This document shows, one piece after another, positions 8,854 to 17,844 of a DNA stretch of 36,197 nucleotides. Position 1 is the stretch's first letter. Every line of letters begins with the position of its first letter. The notes below the pieces were generated by a model. The model did no database searches, was not told the origin of the DNA, and was given only the letters and a program-made list of their open reading frames with translations. The DNA is from a virus. The position numbers and the translations under genes were made by a program. The stretch is taken from IMG/VR virus record IMGVR_UViG_3300003323_000534, positions 1 to 36,197 of that record; one strand, written 5' to 3'.

Positions 8854-9447
8854 ATGAACACCGCATCCAACGTCGTCAACGGCACCCCCGCCGCGACCGG
8901 CGGCGTCCTGTACGCCCCGCTGCGCACCCCGCTGCCCGGAACCGCGGTCACCGCGATCCCGTCCGGGTTCAACTCCGGCGGGTACGTGTCCGAGGACGGC
9001 ATGACGAAGTCCGAGAGCCGCGACGTCAACTCGATCAAGGACTGGAAGGGCCTCACCGTCAAGCGGTCCCAGACCGGCTTCGAGGCGACGTTCCAGTTCG
9101 CGTTCCTCGAGTACCTCGGCGAGGCCGGCGCGATCGCCGTGTACGGCGAGAACGCCGTCACCGTCACCCCCGCGACCGCCGACCACGGCAAGCAGATGAA
9201 GGTCGCCGTGAAGGGCGACGTAGCCCCGCACCTGTCGTGGATCTTCGACATGGCTGACGGTGACGCGGTCATCCGGATCCTCGTCCCGGACGGGCAGGTC
9301 ACCGAAACGGGCGACACCCCGTTCGGCAACTCCGACGCCGCGGTCCGCGACGTGACCATCTCCGCCTTCCCCGACGAGGACGGCGTCCTGTTCTACGAGC
9401 TCACCGACGACGGCATCAAGGTCGGCGCCACCGTCCCGAGCTCCTGA
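8854..9447 (+). CDS. major tail tube protein
   Basis: 197 residues. The frame opens at a GTG at 8830, but the ATG at 8854 has a GGGAAGGGG site and is preferred. The content is beta-rich: GGYVSEDGMTKSESRDVNSI, a tube-type core (FQFAFLEYLGEAGAIAVYGE) and a final strand EDGVLFYELTDDG. This is the family of actinophage tail tubes that polymerise around the tape measure. The hairpin at 9453-9491 directly after it fits a very abundant product. Confidence 0.85.
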   Translation: MNTASNVVNGTPAATGGVLYAPLRTPLPGTAVTAIPSGFNSGGYVSEDGMTKSESRDVNSIKDWKGLTVKRSQTGFEATFQFAFLEYLGEAGAIAVYGENAVTVTPATADHGKQMKVAVKGDVAPHLSWIFDMADGDAVIRILVPDGQVTETGDTPFGNSDAAVRDVTISAFPDEDGVLFYELTDDGIKVGATVPSS

Positions 9448-9452
9448 CAGAC

Positions 9453-9491
9453 CAGCGGGTCGGGGAGATCGGGACTCGCCCCGACCCGCTG
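9453..9491 (+). terminator. hairpin after the tail tube gene
   Basis: A perfect 13-bp stem, CAGCGGGTCGGGG (9453-9465) with 9479-9491, encloses a 13-base loop. No T-run follows. Like the hairpin behind the capsid gene, it may reduce read-through into the chaperone and tape-measure genes. Confidence 0.6.
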
Positions 9492-9530
9492 CCACACCAC
9501 CCGAGTCCCGACCACGAAGGAGTCCCCACC

Positions 9531-9827
9531 GTGACGTACGAAGTCCCCGCCTCCAAGGCGTCGATCAAGCAGAACCGCTTCGAGTTCAAGATGCCCGGCG
9601 ACCGGAAGAACTACTCGGTCCCGAAGCTGCAGTTCCTGAAGCCGGACCTCATCGACGACATCGAGAACAAGCCGAAGACGGACTCCGTCAAGGCGATCCT
9701 CGAGCACTACCACCCGGGCCTCTGGTCCAAGTTCGACGACCTCGAGCAGGCGAAGGGCTTCTTCGAGGCGTGGGCCGCGGCGTCGGGTATCTCGCTGGGG
9801 GAATCCTCGGCCTCCACCGACTCCTAG
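9531..9827 (+). CDS. tail assembly chaperone G
   Basis: 98 residues, GTG start, GAAGGAG upstream. This is the short form of the tail chaperone pair that coats and folds the tape measure during tail assembly. The sequence has a basic beta N-terminus (FEFKMPGDRKNYSVPKLQFL), an acidic helix and a C-terminal FFEAWAAASGISLGE. The slip site lies near its 3' end, 21 bases before the TAG. It sits in the canonical place between tail tube and tape measure. Confidence 0.82.
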   Translation: MTYEVPASKASIKQNRFEFKMPGDRKNYSVPKLQFLKPDLIDDIENKPKTDSVKAILEHYHPGLWSKFDDLEQAKGFFEAWAAASGISLGESSASTDS

Positions 9828-10180
9828 CCGAGCACGGGGAGGCGATCCGCTTCGACCTCTTCATGGCCGGACGGTCCCTCGACGACTTGGGGTCGTCCGG
9901 CTTCTCCTGGCTCGACCTCCTCGCCTACACCCGGCACGCCCCGCACACGTCGGCGCTCGCCCGCGCGGTGCACGGCGAGGCGGCGGCGTGGGGCGCGACC
10001 GAGCACCTCCTCGCGAACGTCATCGACCTCCTCGCGATCGCGAACTGGCAGCGCGGCGGCAAGAAGGCCGGCCCCCGACCTAAGCCGATCCAACGTCCCG
10101 GCGCTCGGAAGCGGATCGGCACCACGGTGCTGCCCCTCGACGCGCTCGACAAGCTCCTGGGCTACTCGCCCCGCACCTGA
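9531..10180 (+). CDS. tail assembly chaperone GT (-1 frameshift product)
   Basis: The second chaperone has no good start of its own. Its frame (9770-10180) is the -1 frame relative to G, and both frames are open over the end of G. Slippage at GGGGGAA (9797-9803) would join about 91 residues of G to ILGLHRLLAEHGEAIRFDLF and on to the TGA at 10178, giving about 216 residues. GT fusions by -1 frameshift are a well-established feature of long-tailed phages; the exact slip site here is inferred. The T part is helical with a basic Arg/Lys/Pro-rich stretch near the end. Confidence 0.78.
9797..9803 (+). promoter_or_regulatory. putative -1 ribosomal frameshift site
   Basis: G GGG GAA read in the G frame (Leu-Gly-Glu). 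Shifting one base back keeps perfect P-site pairing (GGG to GGG) and gives GGA in the A site. It is in the expected place in the last tenth of the G gene. No strong downstream pseudoknot was identified by eye. Confidence 0.65.
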
Positions 10181-10192
10181 TCGGAGGCGACG

Positions 10193-12643
10193 ATGCCCGT
10201 CGAGCTCGCAACCGCGTACGTGTCCCTCGTCCCATCGCTGAAGGGTGCGCAGGGCGCGATCGCGTCGGAGCTCGGCGGCCTTGGCGGTGCAGGCGGTGCC
10301 GGCGGTGCGGCACTCGGCGGCGGAATCGTCGGCGGCCTGAAGGGCGCCCTCGGTCCCGTCGCCGGCGTCATGGCCGGCGTGTTCGCCGCCGGGTCGATCG
10401 TGTCCTGGGGCAAGGAGCAGATCGACTCCCTGAAGCGCATCGAGACCCTCAACGCGCAGTCCGCGTCGGCCATCAAGGCGACCGGCAGCGCCGCGGGCGT
10501 CACGTCGCAGCACATCCAGGACCTCACGGGCGCGCTCGAGAACTCGACTGCCACCGAGGCGGAGTCGATCCAGGAGGGCGCGAACCTCCTCCTCACGTTC
10601 AAGAACATCAAGAACGAGGCCGGCGACGGGAACGACGTCTTCGACCAGACGACCCGGATCATGACCGACATGGCGCGGGCCATGGGCACCGACGTCAAGG
10701 GCGGCGCGATCCAGCTCGGCAAGGCGCTCAACGACCCGGTGAAGGGCATCTCCGCCCTGTCCCGAGTCGGCGTGACCTTCACCGACGACCAGAAGAAGAT
10801 GATCCAGTCGATGGTCGACGCGGGCGACACGATGGGCGCCCAGAAGGTCATCCTCAACGAGCTGAACTCCGAGTTCGGCGGCGCGGCCGCAGCGTACGCG
10901 GCGACGTACGCCGGCAAGGTCGACCTCCTCGGCCACGCGTGGGGCACCTTCGGTGAGACCCTGTTCCAGAACGTCACCCCCGCCCTCGGGTGGGTCGCGT
11001 CCGGGCTGACAGGGCTGCTGAACAACGTCCTCACCCCGATGGCCGGGCAGGTGTCCGCAGCGCTCACCGGCGCGGCGTCCGCGTTCGGCGGCTTCGTGAA
11101 AGGCATCGGCGACGCGATCAGCTACGTCGTCGGCTACGTGACCGGCGCCGGCTCCACCATCGACATGGGCTGGCTCGAAGGGCCGCTGCAGACCGTCGGC
11201 GACGTTGCGATCTCGGCCATGGCTGTGCTCGCCCCGATCGCCTCGCAGCTCTGGTCAGCCATTGCTCCGCTGGCTGGACAGTTCCTCAGTCTGTGGACGC
11301 AGATCTCGCCGCTGTCGATCATCTTGCAGGCCCTCACTCCAATCCTGCCAACGCTGACTGGACTGCTCACCCAGCTCGCGGGGACGGTCAGCGGCGTTCT
11401 GCAAACTACGCTCGTCGCCCTCGCGCCAATCCTGGTCCAGCTCGCGGAAATGCTGGGCGGAGTTTTGGCGCAAGCCGCGACAATACTCGTACCCATTTTC
11501 GGTCAAATCGCCAGCGTTTTGGGAAGTACGTTTATCTCCCTGCTCGGGAATTTGCTCCCAATTGTCAGTCAGCTGGCAAGCACATTGGGAGGAGCGCTTG
11601 CCAATTCGTTGACACTCCTCGGCCCGATTTTTTCCGCGCTCGGACCAATTCTCGGGCAGATTGTCAGCGCTTTGGGAAGTGCGCTCCAGTCCGTCATTTC
11701 GGCGCTGATGCCTATCCTGCCCGTCCTGGTTGAATTGTTCACTTCAGTGCTTTCAGCGGTGCTCCCCCTGGTGCCAATCGTGTTGTCACTGGTCACCGCC
11801 CTGGTCCCGCTACTGACGCCTTTGTTGGACCTGGTAGGAACCCTGCTACCGCCCCTGATCGGCCTTTTCGCAGCAATCCTAACGCCGATCCTGCAGCTCG
11901 TCGGAGTGCTGGTAAGCGCGCTCGTTCCGATTCTGCAAATTGTCGTCGGTATTCTTGCTGCCGTTGTTGGCGGAATTGCCACCGCGCTCACGTGGTTTGT
12001 CAACCTGATCACCGGATCGGGGAATGCGCGGGATCAAATCGCTGCAATCTGGGGGGCCATTTCCGGATTCTTTTCCGGCCTGTGGGGACAAATCTCCGGA
12101 TTCTTCTCCGATGGCATTGCAAAGGTGGTCGGTTTTGTCGGTGACCTGAACGGGAAGATCCTCGGTGCGCTGAAGGGCGCCGGGACCTGGCTGCTCGACG
12201 TCGGCAAGAACATCGTGCAGGGCCTCATCGACGGGGTCTCCGGCATGGTCAAGAAGGCCGTCGACGCGGTGAAGAACGTCGGCGGGAAGATGCTCGACGG
12301 GGTCAAGGACTTCCTCGGCATCCACTCCCCATCAAGGCGGTTCCGCGACGAAGTCGGCGCGCAGACGATCAACGGCGCGATCGAGGGCGTCGAGTCCCGA
12401 GCGGGCGCGCTGAACTCGCTCTGGTCCGACGTCCTCGCCGTCCCCGCACCGGGGTCGTTCGTGCCGTCGCTGCCGTCCACCCGGGCGGTGTCTGGGGTGC
12501 CGTTCGCTGCAGCCGCGGCGGCTGGCGCGGGTTCTGACCGTCCCGCCGTCGAGCAGCACATCCACCCCGCTCCGGGGATGTCCGAGGAGACCATCGGCCG
12601 CGTGTCCGCCGACTCCCTCAACTACCTCCTGAAGCAGGTGTGA
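10193..12643 (+). CDS. tape measure protein
   Basis: 816 residues. It sets tail length and is ejected with the DNA. Glycine-rich N-terminus (GGLGGAGGAGG), then a helical region and a long hydrophobic stretch (about 340-650) made of short repeats with regular Pro and Gly (LAPILVQLAEMLGG, LLPIVSQLASTLGG and similar). The conserved GIHSPSRRF motif near 710 is typical of phage tape measures. ATG with GGAGG upstream. The central third has clearly lower G+C (for example 30 of 60 bases at 11461-11520) and different codon choice from both flanks. No lytic transglycosylase or peptidase motif is seen. Confidence 0.92.
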   Translation: MPVELATAYVSLVPSLKGAQGAIASELGGLGGAGGAGGAALGGGIVGGLKGALGPVAGVMAGVFAAGSIVSWGKEQIDSLKRIETLNAQSASAIKATGSAAGVTSQHIQDLTGALENSTATEAESIQEGANLLLTFKNIKNEAGDGNDVFDQTTRIMTDMARAMGTDVKGGAIQLGKALNDPVKGISALSRVGVTFTDDQKKMIQSMVDAGDTMGAQKVILNELNSEFGGAAAAYAATYAGKVDLLGHAWGTFGETLFQNVTPALGWVASGLTGLLNNVLTPMAGQVSAALTGAASAFGGFVKGIGDAISYVVGYVTGAGSTIDMGWLEGPLQTVGDVAISAMAVLAPIASQLWSAIAPLAGQFLSLWTQISPLSIILQALTPILPTLTGLLTQLAGTVSGVLQTTLVALAPILVQLAEMLGGVLAQAATILVPIFGQIASVLGSTFISLLGNLLPIVSQLASTLGGALANSLTLLGPIFSALGPILGQIVSALGSALQSVISALMPILPVLVELFTSVLSAVLPLVPIVLSLVTALVPLLTPLLDLVGTLLPPLIGLFAAILTPILQLVGVLVSALVPILQIVVGILAAVVGGIATALTWFVNLITGSGNARDQIAAIWGAISGFFSGLWGQISGFFSDGIAKVVGFVGDLNGKILGALKGAGTWLLDVGKNIVQGLIDGVSGMVKKAVDAVKNVGGKMLDGVKDFLGIHSPSRRFRDEVGAQTINGAIEGVESRAGALNSLWSDVLAVPAPGSFVPSLPSTRAVSGVPFAAAAAAGAGSDRPAVEQHIHPAPGMSEETIGRVSADSLNYLLKQV

Positions 12644-12644
12644 C

Positions 12645-13418
12645 GTGTTCCAGATCGACGTGGCCGGCTTCACCATCTGGGGTGAGCGTCCCCGCCGGAT
12701 CCCCGCCCCCGTGTTCCTCGAACGGGGCGGGTTCACCGGCTGGGACGACACCCCGGACCTGAGGCGGGAGTCCAACGACCGGGTGAACGCGCACGGAGTG
12801 TTCGACGCGGCCGGGTACTACACCGCCCGCACCGCGTCGTTCTCCGGGCAGGTCGTCACCGACAGCGCCCGCGAGACCGCCGCGATCGGCCGACGCATGC
12901 GTGGGCTCCTCGCCGACGGCGGCTCCGGCAGGGTGACGGTGCAGCGGGACGACATCACCGAGTGGGCCATCGGTCGGCTCGCGTCCTCGACGAAGTTCAC
13001 CATCGACGGCGCCGACCCGACCGTCGCCGCCTGGCAGATGCAGTTCTGGTTCCCCGACCCGCGCAAGTACGGGTCGATCCAGTCCTTCGGGCCGGGTACA
13101 AGCGTCACCGCGCAGCACTACGGCAACACGTTCGCTTTCCCCCGGCTGACCGTGTCCGGCTCGGACCCAGCCGGGTACACGGTCACCGGGACGAACGGCC
13201 GGACGTGGCGGGTGACGCTGCCGCTGGTGACGCAGTTCCCGCACACGATCGACATGGCGACGGGGCTCCTCACCGCGAATGGATCTATCCGCACCGGCGT
13301 CACACCGCGCGCGGACATCTGGCGGGCCGCGCCAGGGCGCCCCGTCACCCAGTCCGTCGTCGGAGCGTCCGGCGGCTCCGTGTCCCTGCAGGTCGCCGTC
13401 ACCGACACCTACGTCTGA
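12645..13418 (+). CDS. distal tail protein (Dit-like)
   Basis: 257 residues, GTG start directly behind the tape-measure stop. The N-terminal half includes GGFTGWDDTPDLRRESNDR and FSGQVVTDSARETAAIGRRMRGLL. It is followed by a beta-rich half with WQMQFWFPDPRKYG and FPRLTVSGSDPAG. This matches the first tail-tip protein after the tape measure in siphophages, which forms the hexameric ring at the tube end. Assignment is by order and overall pattern. Confidence 0.75.
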   Translation: MFQIDVAGFTIWGERPRRIPAPVFLERGGFTGWDDTPDLRRESNDRVNAHGVFDAAGYYTARTASFSGQVVTDSARETAAIGRRMRGLLADGGSGRVTVQRDDITEWAIGRLASSTKFTIDGADPTVAAWQMQFWFPDPRKYGSIQSFGPGTSVTAQHYGNTFAFPRLTVSGSDPAGYTVTGTNGRTWRVTLPLVTQFPHTIDMATGLLTANGSIRTGVTPRADIWRAAPGRPVTQSVVGASGGSVSLQVAVTDTYV

Positions 13419-13429
13419 TCGGAGCGCTC

Positions 13430-14518
13430 ATGTGGACGTTCTGGCTCTGCGAGACCCGCACCGGCCGCCGCCTGCAGCAGGTCGAACCGACCGGCGGGTC
13501 CTGGTCAACCGTCATCAGCGGCATCGGCTCCGGCTCGCACCAGTTCCGCATCGCCGATAGCCCGCTGCCGAAGGCGCTGTGGAAGCAGATCACCTACCCA
13601 TGGGCGTGCACCATCGTTCAGTGCTGGAACGACGTGCCCCTGTACGCCGGCATCATCCTCGACCGGTCCCTCGACCGCTCGAGCGGCATCCTCACCGTCG
13701 GCAGCAAGGAGTTCCGGCAGATCCTGAACCGCCGGTACCCGTTCCGCATCGGAGGCGAGTACAACACCGGCACGCTCAGCATCGTCGACCGGACGACACG
13801 GGGCATGATCGCCGACATCGTCCGCGTCGGCGTGTTCAAGAACGACGACGCCGGCGGCTGGAACCTCCCCGTCTCGATCGCCGCATCCGAGGTCGGCTCC
13901 GGGAAGCTGACCATCTGGAACTACGACTTCGTGACCATCGAGAACGCCCTCGCCGAGCGTGAGGGCGTCGAGGACGGACCCGACGTCGTATTCGCGCCGC
14001 GGTGGATCGGGGAACGCCTCGACTGGCAGCTGCAGATCGGCACCCCACGCCTGTCTGGCGGCACGTACGAGTTCCCGATGAACGTCGCCCGGCCGTCTCT
14101 CACCGACGTCGTCTCGAAGGACGACGGCTCCCGCATGCTGACCGGCGAGTTCGCGATCGGGAAGGGCTCCGAAGCGGACATGCGGCACGGTGAGGGCGGC
14201 GGCCAGCCCGGCCCCGACATCCCGTTCCTCGACTTCTCCGCCTCGTTCAAGGAGATCGACGACGTCGCGGTCCTCGCCTCGCACGCGAACGCCGACGTAA
14301 AGGCGCACCGATCCGCGACCACGCAGTGGGAGATGTCCGCGCTCCTCTCCGACCGATTCGCTAGCACCAGCGCCCCGACCCTCGGGTCGACGTTTCGCAT
14401 GAAGTTCTACGACGACATGTGGGAGGACGACGGCGACGTGGACCAGTACCTGATCGGCATGTCCGGCGACGTCAGCAGCAAGGTCAAGCTCGACGTCCAA
14501 CCCCTCGGGAGCATCTGA
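13430..14518 (+). CDS. tail hub / tail-associated protein (Tal-like)
   Basis: 362 residues. The frame opens at 12962, but the ATG at 13430 follows the Dit stop with GGAG (13421-13424), so the longer reading is rejected. The sequence contains GIILDRSLDRSSGILTVGSKEF, ADIVRVGVF and TIENALAEREGVEDGPDV, a pattern shared by baseplate hub proteins of actinophages that close the tube. No peptidase motif is apparent. The stop overlaps the next ATG (TGATG). Confidence 0.7.
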   Translation: MWTFWLCETRTGRRLQQVEPTGGSWSTVISGIGSGSHQFRIADSPLPKALWKQITYPWACTIVQCWNDVPLYAGIILDRSLDRSSGILTVGSKEFRQILNRRYPFRIGGEYNTGTLSIVDRTTRGMIADIVRVGVFKNDDAGGWNLPVSIAASEVGSGKLTIWNYDFVTIENALAEREGVEDGPDVVFAPRWIGERLDWQLQIGTPRLSGGTYEFPMNVARPSLTDVVSKDDGSRMLTGEFAIGKGSEADMRHGEGGGQPGPDIPFLDFSASFKEIDDVAVLASHANADVKAHRSATTQWEMSALLSDRFASTSAPTLGSTFRMKFYDDMWEDDGDVDQYLIGMSGDVSSKVKLDVQPLGSI

Positions 14519-15294
14519 TGGCCGTACGCAACATCGACAACAACGAGCTCAAGGACCTGAAGGACCGCGTCCGCCGCCTCGAGTCCGCGTCCCCGTCGGG
14601 GTTCACGTCGATCACCCGCGGCGCGCTCCGCGTCGCATCCGCCGAGGGGCTGATCGTCGAGGGCTCCGAGCGCGTCTCCGGCACGCTCCGCGTCACCGGC
14701 ACGGAGATCGTCGACGGCACGCTGAGAATCACCGGCACCCTCACCGTGCAGGGACCGACGACGCTTGGCGGCAGGACCACCATCAGCGGCGACACCACCG
14801 TCACTGGCCGGTTCGACGTCGACGGCCCGGTCAGCATCGACGGGGATCTGACCATCAACGGCATGACGAAGGTCAACGGCGACACCACCGTCGCCGGGCC
14901 GTTCCACGTCGACGGCGACACCGACTTCGACGGCCGCCTCACCATCCGCGGCGACACCAGCCTCTCCGGCGACCTCGACGTCACCGACGCCGGGCACATC
15001 CAAGTCGGCGACATGCGGATCGGCAAGGACGGCGGCCGAGGGAAGGTCGACTTCGGCACCGGCGAACTCGCCTCCAACGGCACGAAGATCGCCATCCAGT
15101 CCGGCCCCGCCATCGCGGGAGTAGGCGGCGGCGTCGCAGACCTCACCTACGGCGGCAACGGCTTCCGAGTCGAGGCTGGTGGTGCGATCCGGATCGGGGA
15201 CCTCCCGACCACGGACGCCGCACCGAACCTGTACCTCGACAACAACAACCGGCTCTGGCGGACCTCCGGGTCGACGCCCGGCACGAGCGTCTAG
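14518..15294 (+). CDS. tail fibre/spike protein with short beta-helix repeats
   Basis: 258 residues; ATG at 14518 shares its A with the upstream stop. After a short charged N-terminal coil (ELKDLKDRVRRLES), residues about 45-160 are an almost unbroken run of short strands and turns of the type G-T-L-T-V-x-G and G-D-T-T-V-x-G-x-F. This predicts a narrow beta-helix or trimeric beta-prism, as in tail fibres. The C-terminus (NLYLDNNNRLWRTSGSTPG) looks like a foldon or tip. Confidence 0.7.
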   Translation: MAVRNIDNNELKDLKDRVRRLESASPSGFTSITRGALRVASAEGLIVEGSERVSGTLRVTGTEIVDGTLRITGTLTVQGPTTLGGRTTISGDTTVTGRFDVDGPVSIDGDLTINGMTKVNGDTTVAGPFHVDGDTDFDGRLTIRGDTSLSGDLDVTDAGHIQVGDMRIGKDGGRGKVDFGTGELASNGTKIAIQSGPAIAGVGGGVADLTYGGNGFRVEAGGAIRIGDLPTTDAAPNLYLDNNNRLWRTSGSTPGTSV

Positions 15295-15302
15295 GAGCGC
15301 AC

Positions 15303-15761
15303 ATGGCGATCGTCACCGGCACCCTCACCGACTTCGGCCTGCAGGCACTCACGTCGCTGAGTCCACGGATCATCTTCACGGCATCCGAGCCCGCGACGCT
15401 CTCCGGCCGCCTGTTCGCGACCGTACCGATCGTCGTGACCCCGTCCGCAACGGGCACGTTCAGCGTGGACCTGCAGCCGACGGACTTCGTGACCCCGGGC
15501 GTCTTCTACCGCGTCCGCGTGGAGTGGCTCGATGCCGCGGGTGGGTACGTCGGCGTGGACCTCCTCGACTGGCCGCTGTACGTCCCGGCGGGCGGCGGCG
15601 CCATCGGCGACCTCGTCCAGGTAGACGCTAACCCGGCGCTCGCATGGGTGGGCGTCGACCCGCCCCCACAGCTGCCCGTCAGGACGGTCTGGTGGCTGCA
15701 GGTCAACCCAGACGACCCGGACGACCCGAGGGCCACCGGGATTCTCTACGAGTGGGGCTAG
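15303..15761 (+). CDS. minor tail protein of unknown function
   Basis: 152 residues, ATG after TAGGAGC. The beta-rich domain (ARIIF-like strands, GTFSVDLQPTDFVTPGVFYRVRVEWLDAAGG) resembles the Ig-like or FN3-like accessory domains of tail fibres. The C-terminus is acidic and Pro-rich (NPDDPDDPRAT) and ends YEWG. It sits between the beta-helix fibre and the endolysin, so a tail-tip or adhesin role is likely. No catalytic motif. Confidence 0.62.
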   Translation: MAIVTGTLTDFGLQALTSLSPRIIFTASEPATLSGRLFATVPIVVTPSATGTFSVDLQPTDFVTPGVFYRVRVEWLDAAGGYVGVDLLDWPLYVPAGGGAIGDLVQVDANPALAWVGVDPPPQLPVRTVWWLQVNPDDPDDPRATGILYEWG

Positions 15762-15770
15762 GAGGCAGCG

Positions 15771-16874
15771 ATGCCGAACGGTCAACTGACAGCCTCGCAG
15801 CTCGTGCTGATCCCTAGGGGTCCGCACGTCACGACGAACGGCGACCAGTATCTCTCCCGGGATGCGCTGCCGTACTTCCTCGCCGCGGCCGCCGAGTTCC
15901 ACCAGCGGACCGGCATGAAGGTCCACGTCGCCGAGGCGTACCGGACGCTCGAGACGCAGATCGCGTACTTCCTCGACCGGTACTTCGTCGGCTCGACCGG
16001 CATTCTCTGGCGCGGACAGCGGTGGCTGAAGAAGGCCGGCAAGGCAACCGCCGCGGTCCCCGGTACGTCGATCCACGGCAACGGTGACGCCGTCGACGTC
16101 TGGTCGGGCATCGACGTCTCCTTCACCGCGACCAACCACCGCGCCTGGGTCGAGGTCGCAGCGAAGTACGGGTGGCGGAACACCGGCACCAGCTTCGGCG
16201 AGCCATGGCACCAGGAGTGGTCCCGCGCTTGGGTCACCCAGGCCGTCGCCCCCATCGGCGGCGCCCAGCAGAACACCGAGACGCCCGCCGCCCCGGTCCC
16301 ACGCAACGTGAACATGGAGGACGACATGCCCCGACTCGTACGGGTCAACGAACCCGGCAACACCCTGAACGGCCTCGTGGCGTTCCTGTTCCCCGACCGC
16401 GTCATCCGCACCGGCGACAACAAGGTGCCAGGCCTGAAGGGGTCCGACCAGATCTACCGGCTCGGTCGCGCGTGGGGTCTCGTCCCCGCGAACGCGAAGT
16501 GGGAGGACCACGCCGAGCAGGTCAGCGTCGTCGAGTTCCTCGAGGCGGAGAACGAAATCAACCGCGCTCGAGGCGTCGCACGCGGCGAGTACGCGAAGGA
16601 CATCGCCGCCGCTGTGTGGGGCACGCTCATCGACGTCCCGAGCCTGAACGGCCGCCAGACCGCCGCAGCCCGCGTCGGTGGCATCGACCTGCTCAAGCAG
16701 GACACCGCCCGATTCTCGGGCCAGGCCGCGAAGGACATCGCCGCGCTGCTCGCGCACCAGGGCCCGACCGGCCCGATCGACACGAGCAAGCTCGCCGACG
16801 CGATTGCCGACGCGCTCAACACGAAGATCGCGACCGCGGTCGTCGACATCCTCGCAGCCCGCCTGCGCGACTGA
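15771..16874 (+). CDS. endolysin, M15 (VanY-like) peptidase
   Basis: 367 residues. Cleaves peptidoglycan cross-links at the end of infection. The M15 zinc site is visible: SIHGNGDAVD (His102, Asp109), and GEPWHQEW with catalytic Glu144 and zinc ligand His147. After the catalytic domain (1-150) comes a linker and a region near 190-260 with RVNEPGNTLNGLVAFLFPDRVI and repeats of charged helices. This part probably binds the cell wall. It is longer than minimal M15 enzymes because of this C-terminal part. Followed by membrane proteins, as in a lysis cassette. Confidence 0.85.
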   Translation: MPNGQLTASQLVLIPRGPHVTTNGDQYLSRDALPYFLAAAAEFHQRTGMKVHVAEAYRTLETQIAYFLDRYFVGSTGILWRGQRWLKKAGKATAAVPGTSIHGNGDAVDVWSGIDVSFTATNHRAWVEVAAKYGWRNTGTSFGEPWHQEWSRAWVTQAVAPIGGAQQNTETPAAPVPRNVNMEDDMPRLVRVNEPGNTLNGLVAFLFPDRVIRTGDNKVPGLKGSDQIYRLGRAWGLVPANAKWEDHAEQVSVVEFLEAENEINRARGVARGEYAKDIAAAVWGTLIDVPSLNGRQTAAARVGGIDLLKQDTARFSGQAAKDIAALLAHQGPTGPIDTSKLADAIADALNTKIATAVVDILAARLRD

Positions 16875-16885
16875 ACGGACCCGTC

Positions 16886-17356
16886 ATGACCACCACCTTC
16901 GCCCGCTACGCCGCGACGCTCCTGCCGCTCGGCGTCCTCGTCCTCGGCGTCTTCGACGCCGCACAGCGCGCCGGCACCTCGCTCGTCGGCTGGCAGACGA
17001 TCACCCAGCTCGTGATCCTCCTCGCCACCACCGGCGCCGCGTACTGGCTGCCGCTTGTTCCCGGGAAGTGGGCGGGCGCGCTGAAGACCGGTGCGGCCGT
17101 CGTCGGTGCCATCGCCTCGGCGCTCGTCGCGACGGTCCCCGACGGGCACTTCACGACCGCGTCGCTGATCCTGTTCCTCACCGCCGCGCTCAAGGCCGTG
17201 GCTGTGCAGGTTGGCGTCACCGTCCGCACCGACGCGACGAAGACGATCGACGCGAGGGCCGCCGAAGACGTGCCGGTGGTCACCGTCGTCGAGCCGTCGG
17301 CGAGCGTGGACCCGAGCGACGTCGTCGTGTCCGGTGTCGCGACTTCGGGCCGCTGA
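16886..17356 (+). CDS. holin-like membrane protein
   Basis: 156 residues with predicted membrane segments at about 9-24, 36-57, 66-84 and 91-110, then a soluble acidic C-terminus. Position directly after the endolysin and its size make a holin likely: a pore that lets the endolysin reach the wall. The frame is open upstream, but the ATG at 16886 follows the endolysin stop. The stop overlaps the next ATG. Confidence 0.72.
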   Translation: MTTTFARYAATLLPLGVLVLGVFDAAQRAGTSLVGWQTITQLVILLATTGAAYWLPLVPGKWAGALKTGAAVVGAIASALVATVPDGHFTTASLILFLTAALKAVAVQVGVTVRTDATKTIDARAAEDVPVVTVVEPSASVDPSDVVVSGVATSGR

Positions 17357-17844
17357 TGGTCGCCACGGACCCGAAGCTCAACCAGCGGCGCCTCTGGTGG
17401 GAACGGCTGCTCTGGATCGTCGACATGACCGCCTACGGCGTGATCGGCGTCTCCGGGGCGCTCGCCCTCGTCCACGTGTCCGACTACGTCCTCAACACGC
17501 TCCTCGGACAGCGGTGGATCATCACCCTGTTCGCGTCCCTCATGCTCGCCGCGCTCCTCGGCCTCACGGGCCGCGCGTCACGCGTCTGGGCAGTTGAGTA
17601 CGTCGGGAACGTCGCCGCCGGATGGGGAGCAGCGGTGTACGCGATCGTCCTCTCCTCCGGCGCCTTCGGCGGCACCGCGTCGTTCGCCGCGTTCGGCATG
17701 GCCGTCGTCGCGACGCTCGCCATGGTCCGCCGGTACGCGGAGCTTCGCATCTTCACCTCGGAACCGGGGATCCGCTCAGGGGGGTGGCTGCGTGACGTCA
17801 TCGAGCGCAGAACCAAGAACGTCGTCGCGCGGAAGCACTACTGA
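17356..17844 (+). CDS. membrane protein of the lysis region
   Basis: 162 residues with about four membrane segments (near 23-43, 53-71, 80-100 and 108-124), a Trp/Arg-rich N-terminus and a basic C-terminal tail. ATG at 17356 shares its A with the previous stop. It may be a second holin, an antiholin or another membrane lysis factor. No signature distinguishes these. Confidence 0.65.
   Translation: MVATDPKLNQRRLWWERLLWIVDMTAYGVIGVSGALALVHVSDYVLNTLLGQRWIITLFASLMLAALLGLTGRASRVWAVEYVGNVAAGWGAAVYAIVLSSGAFGGTASFAAFGMAVVATLAMVRRYAELRIFTSEPGIRSGGWLRDVIERRTKNVVARKHY

Noticed and set aside
15291-16757. 488-residue bottom-strand open frame across the endolysin
   Set aside because: Shadow of the endolysin; low-complexity composition and no domain.
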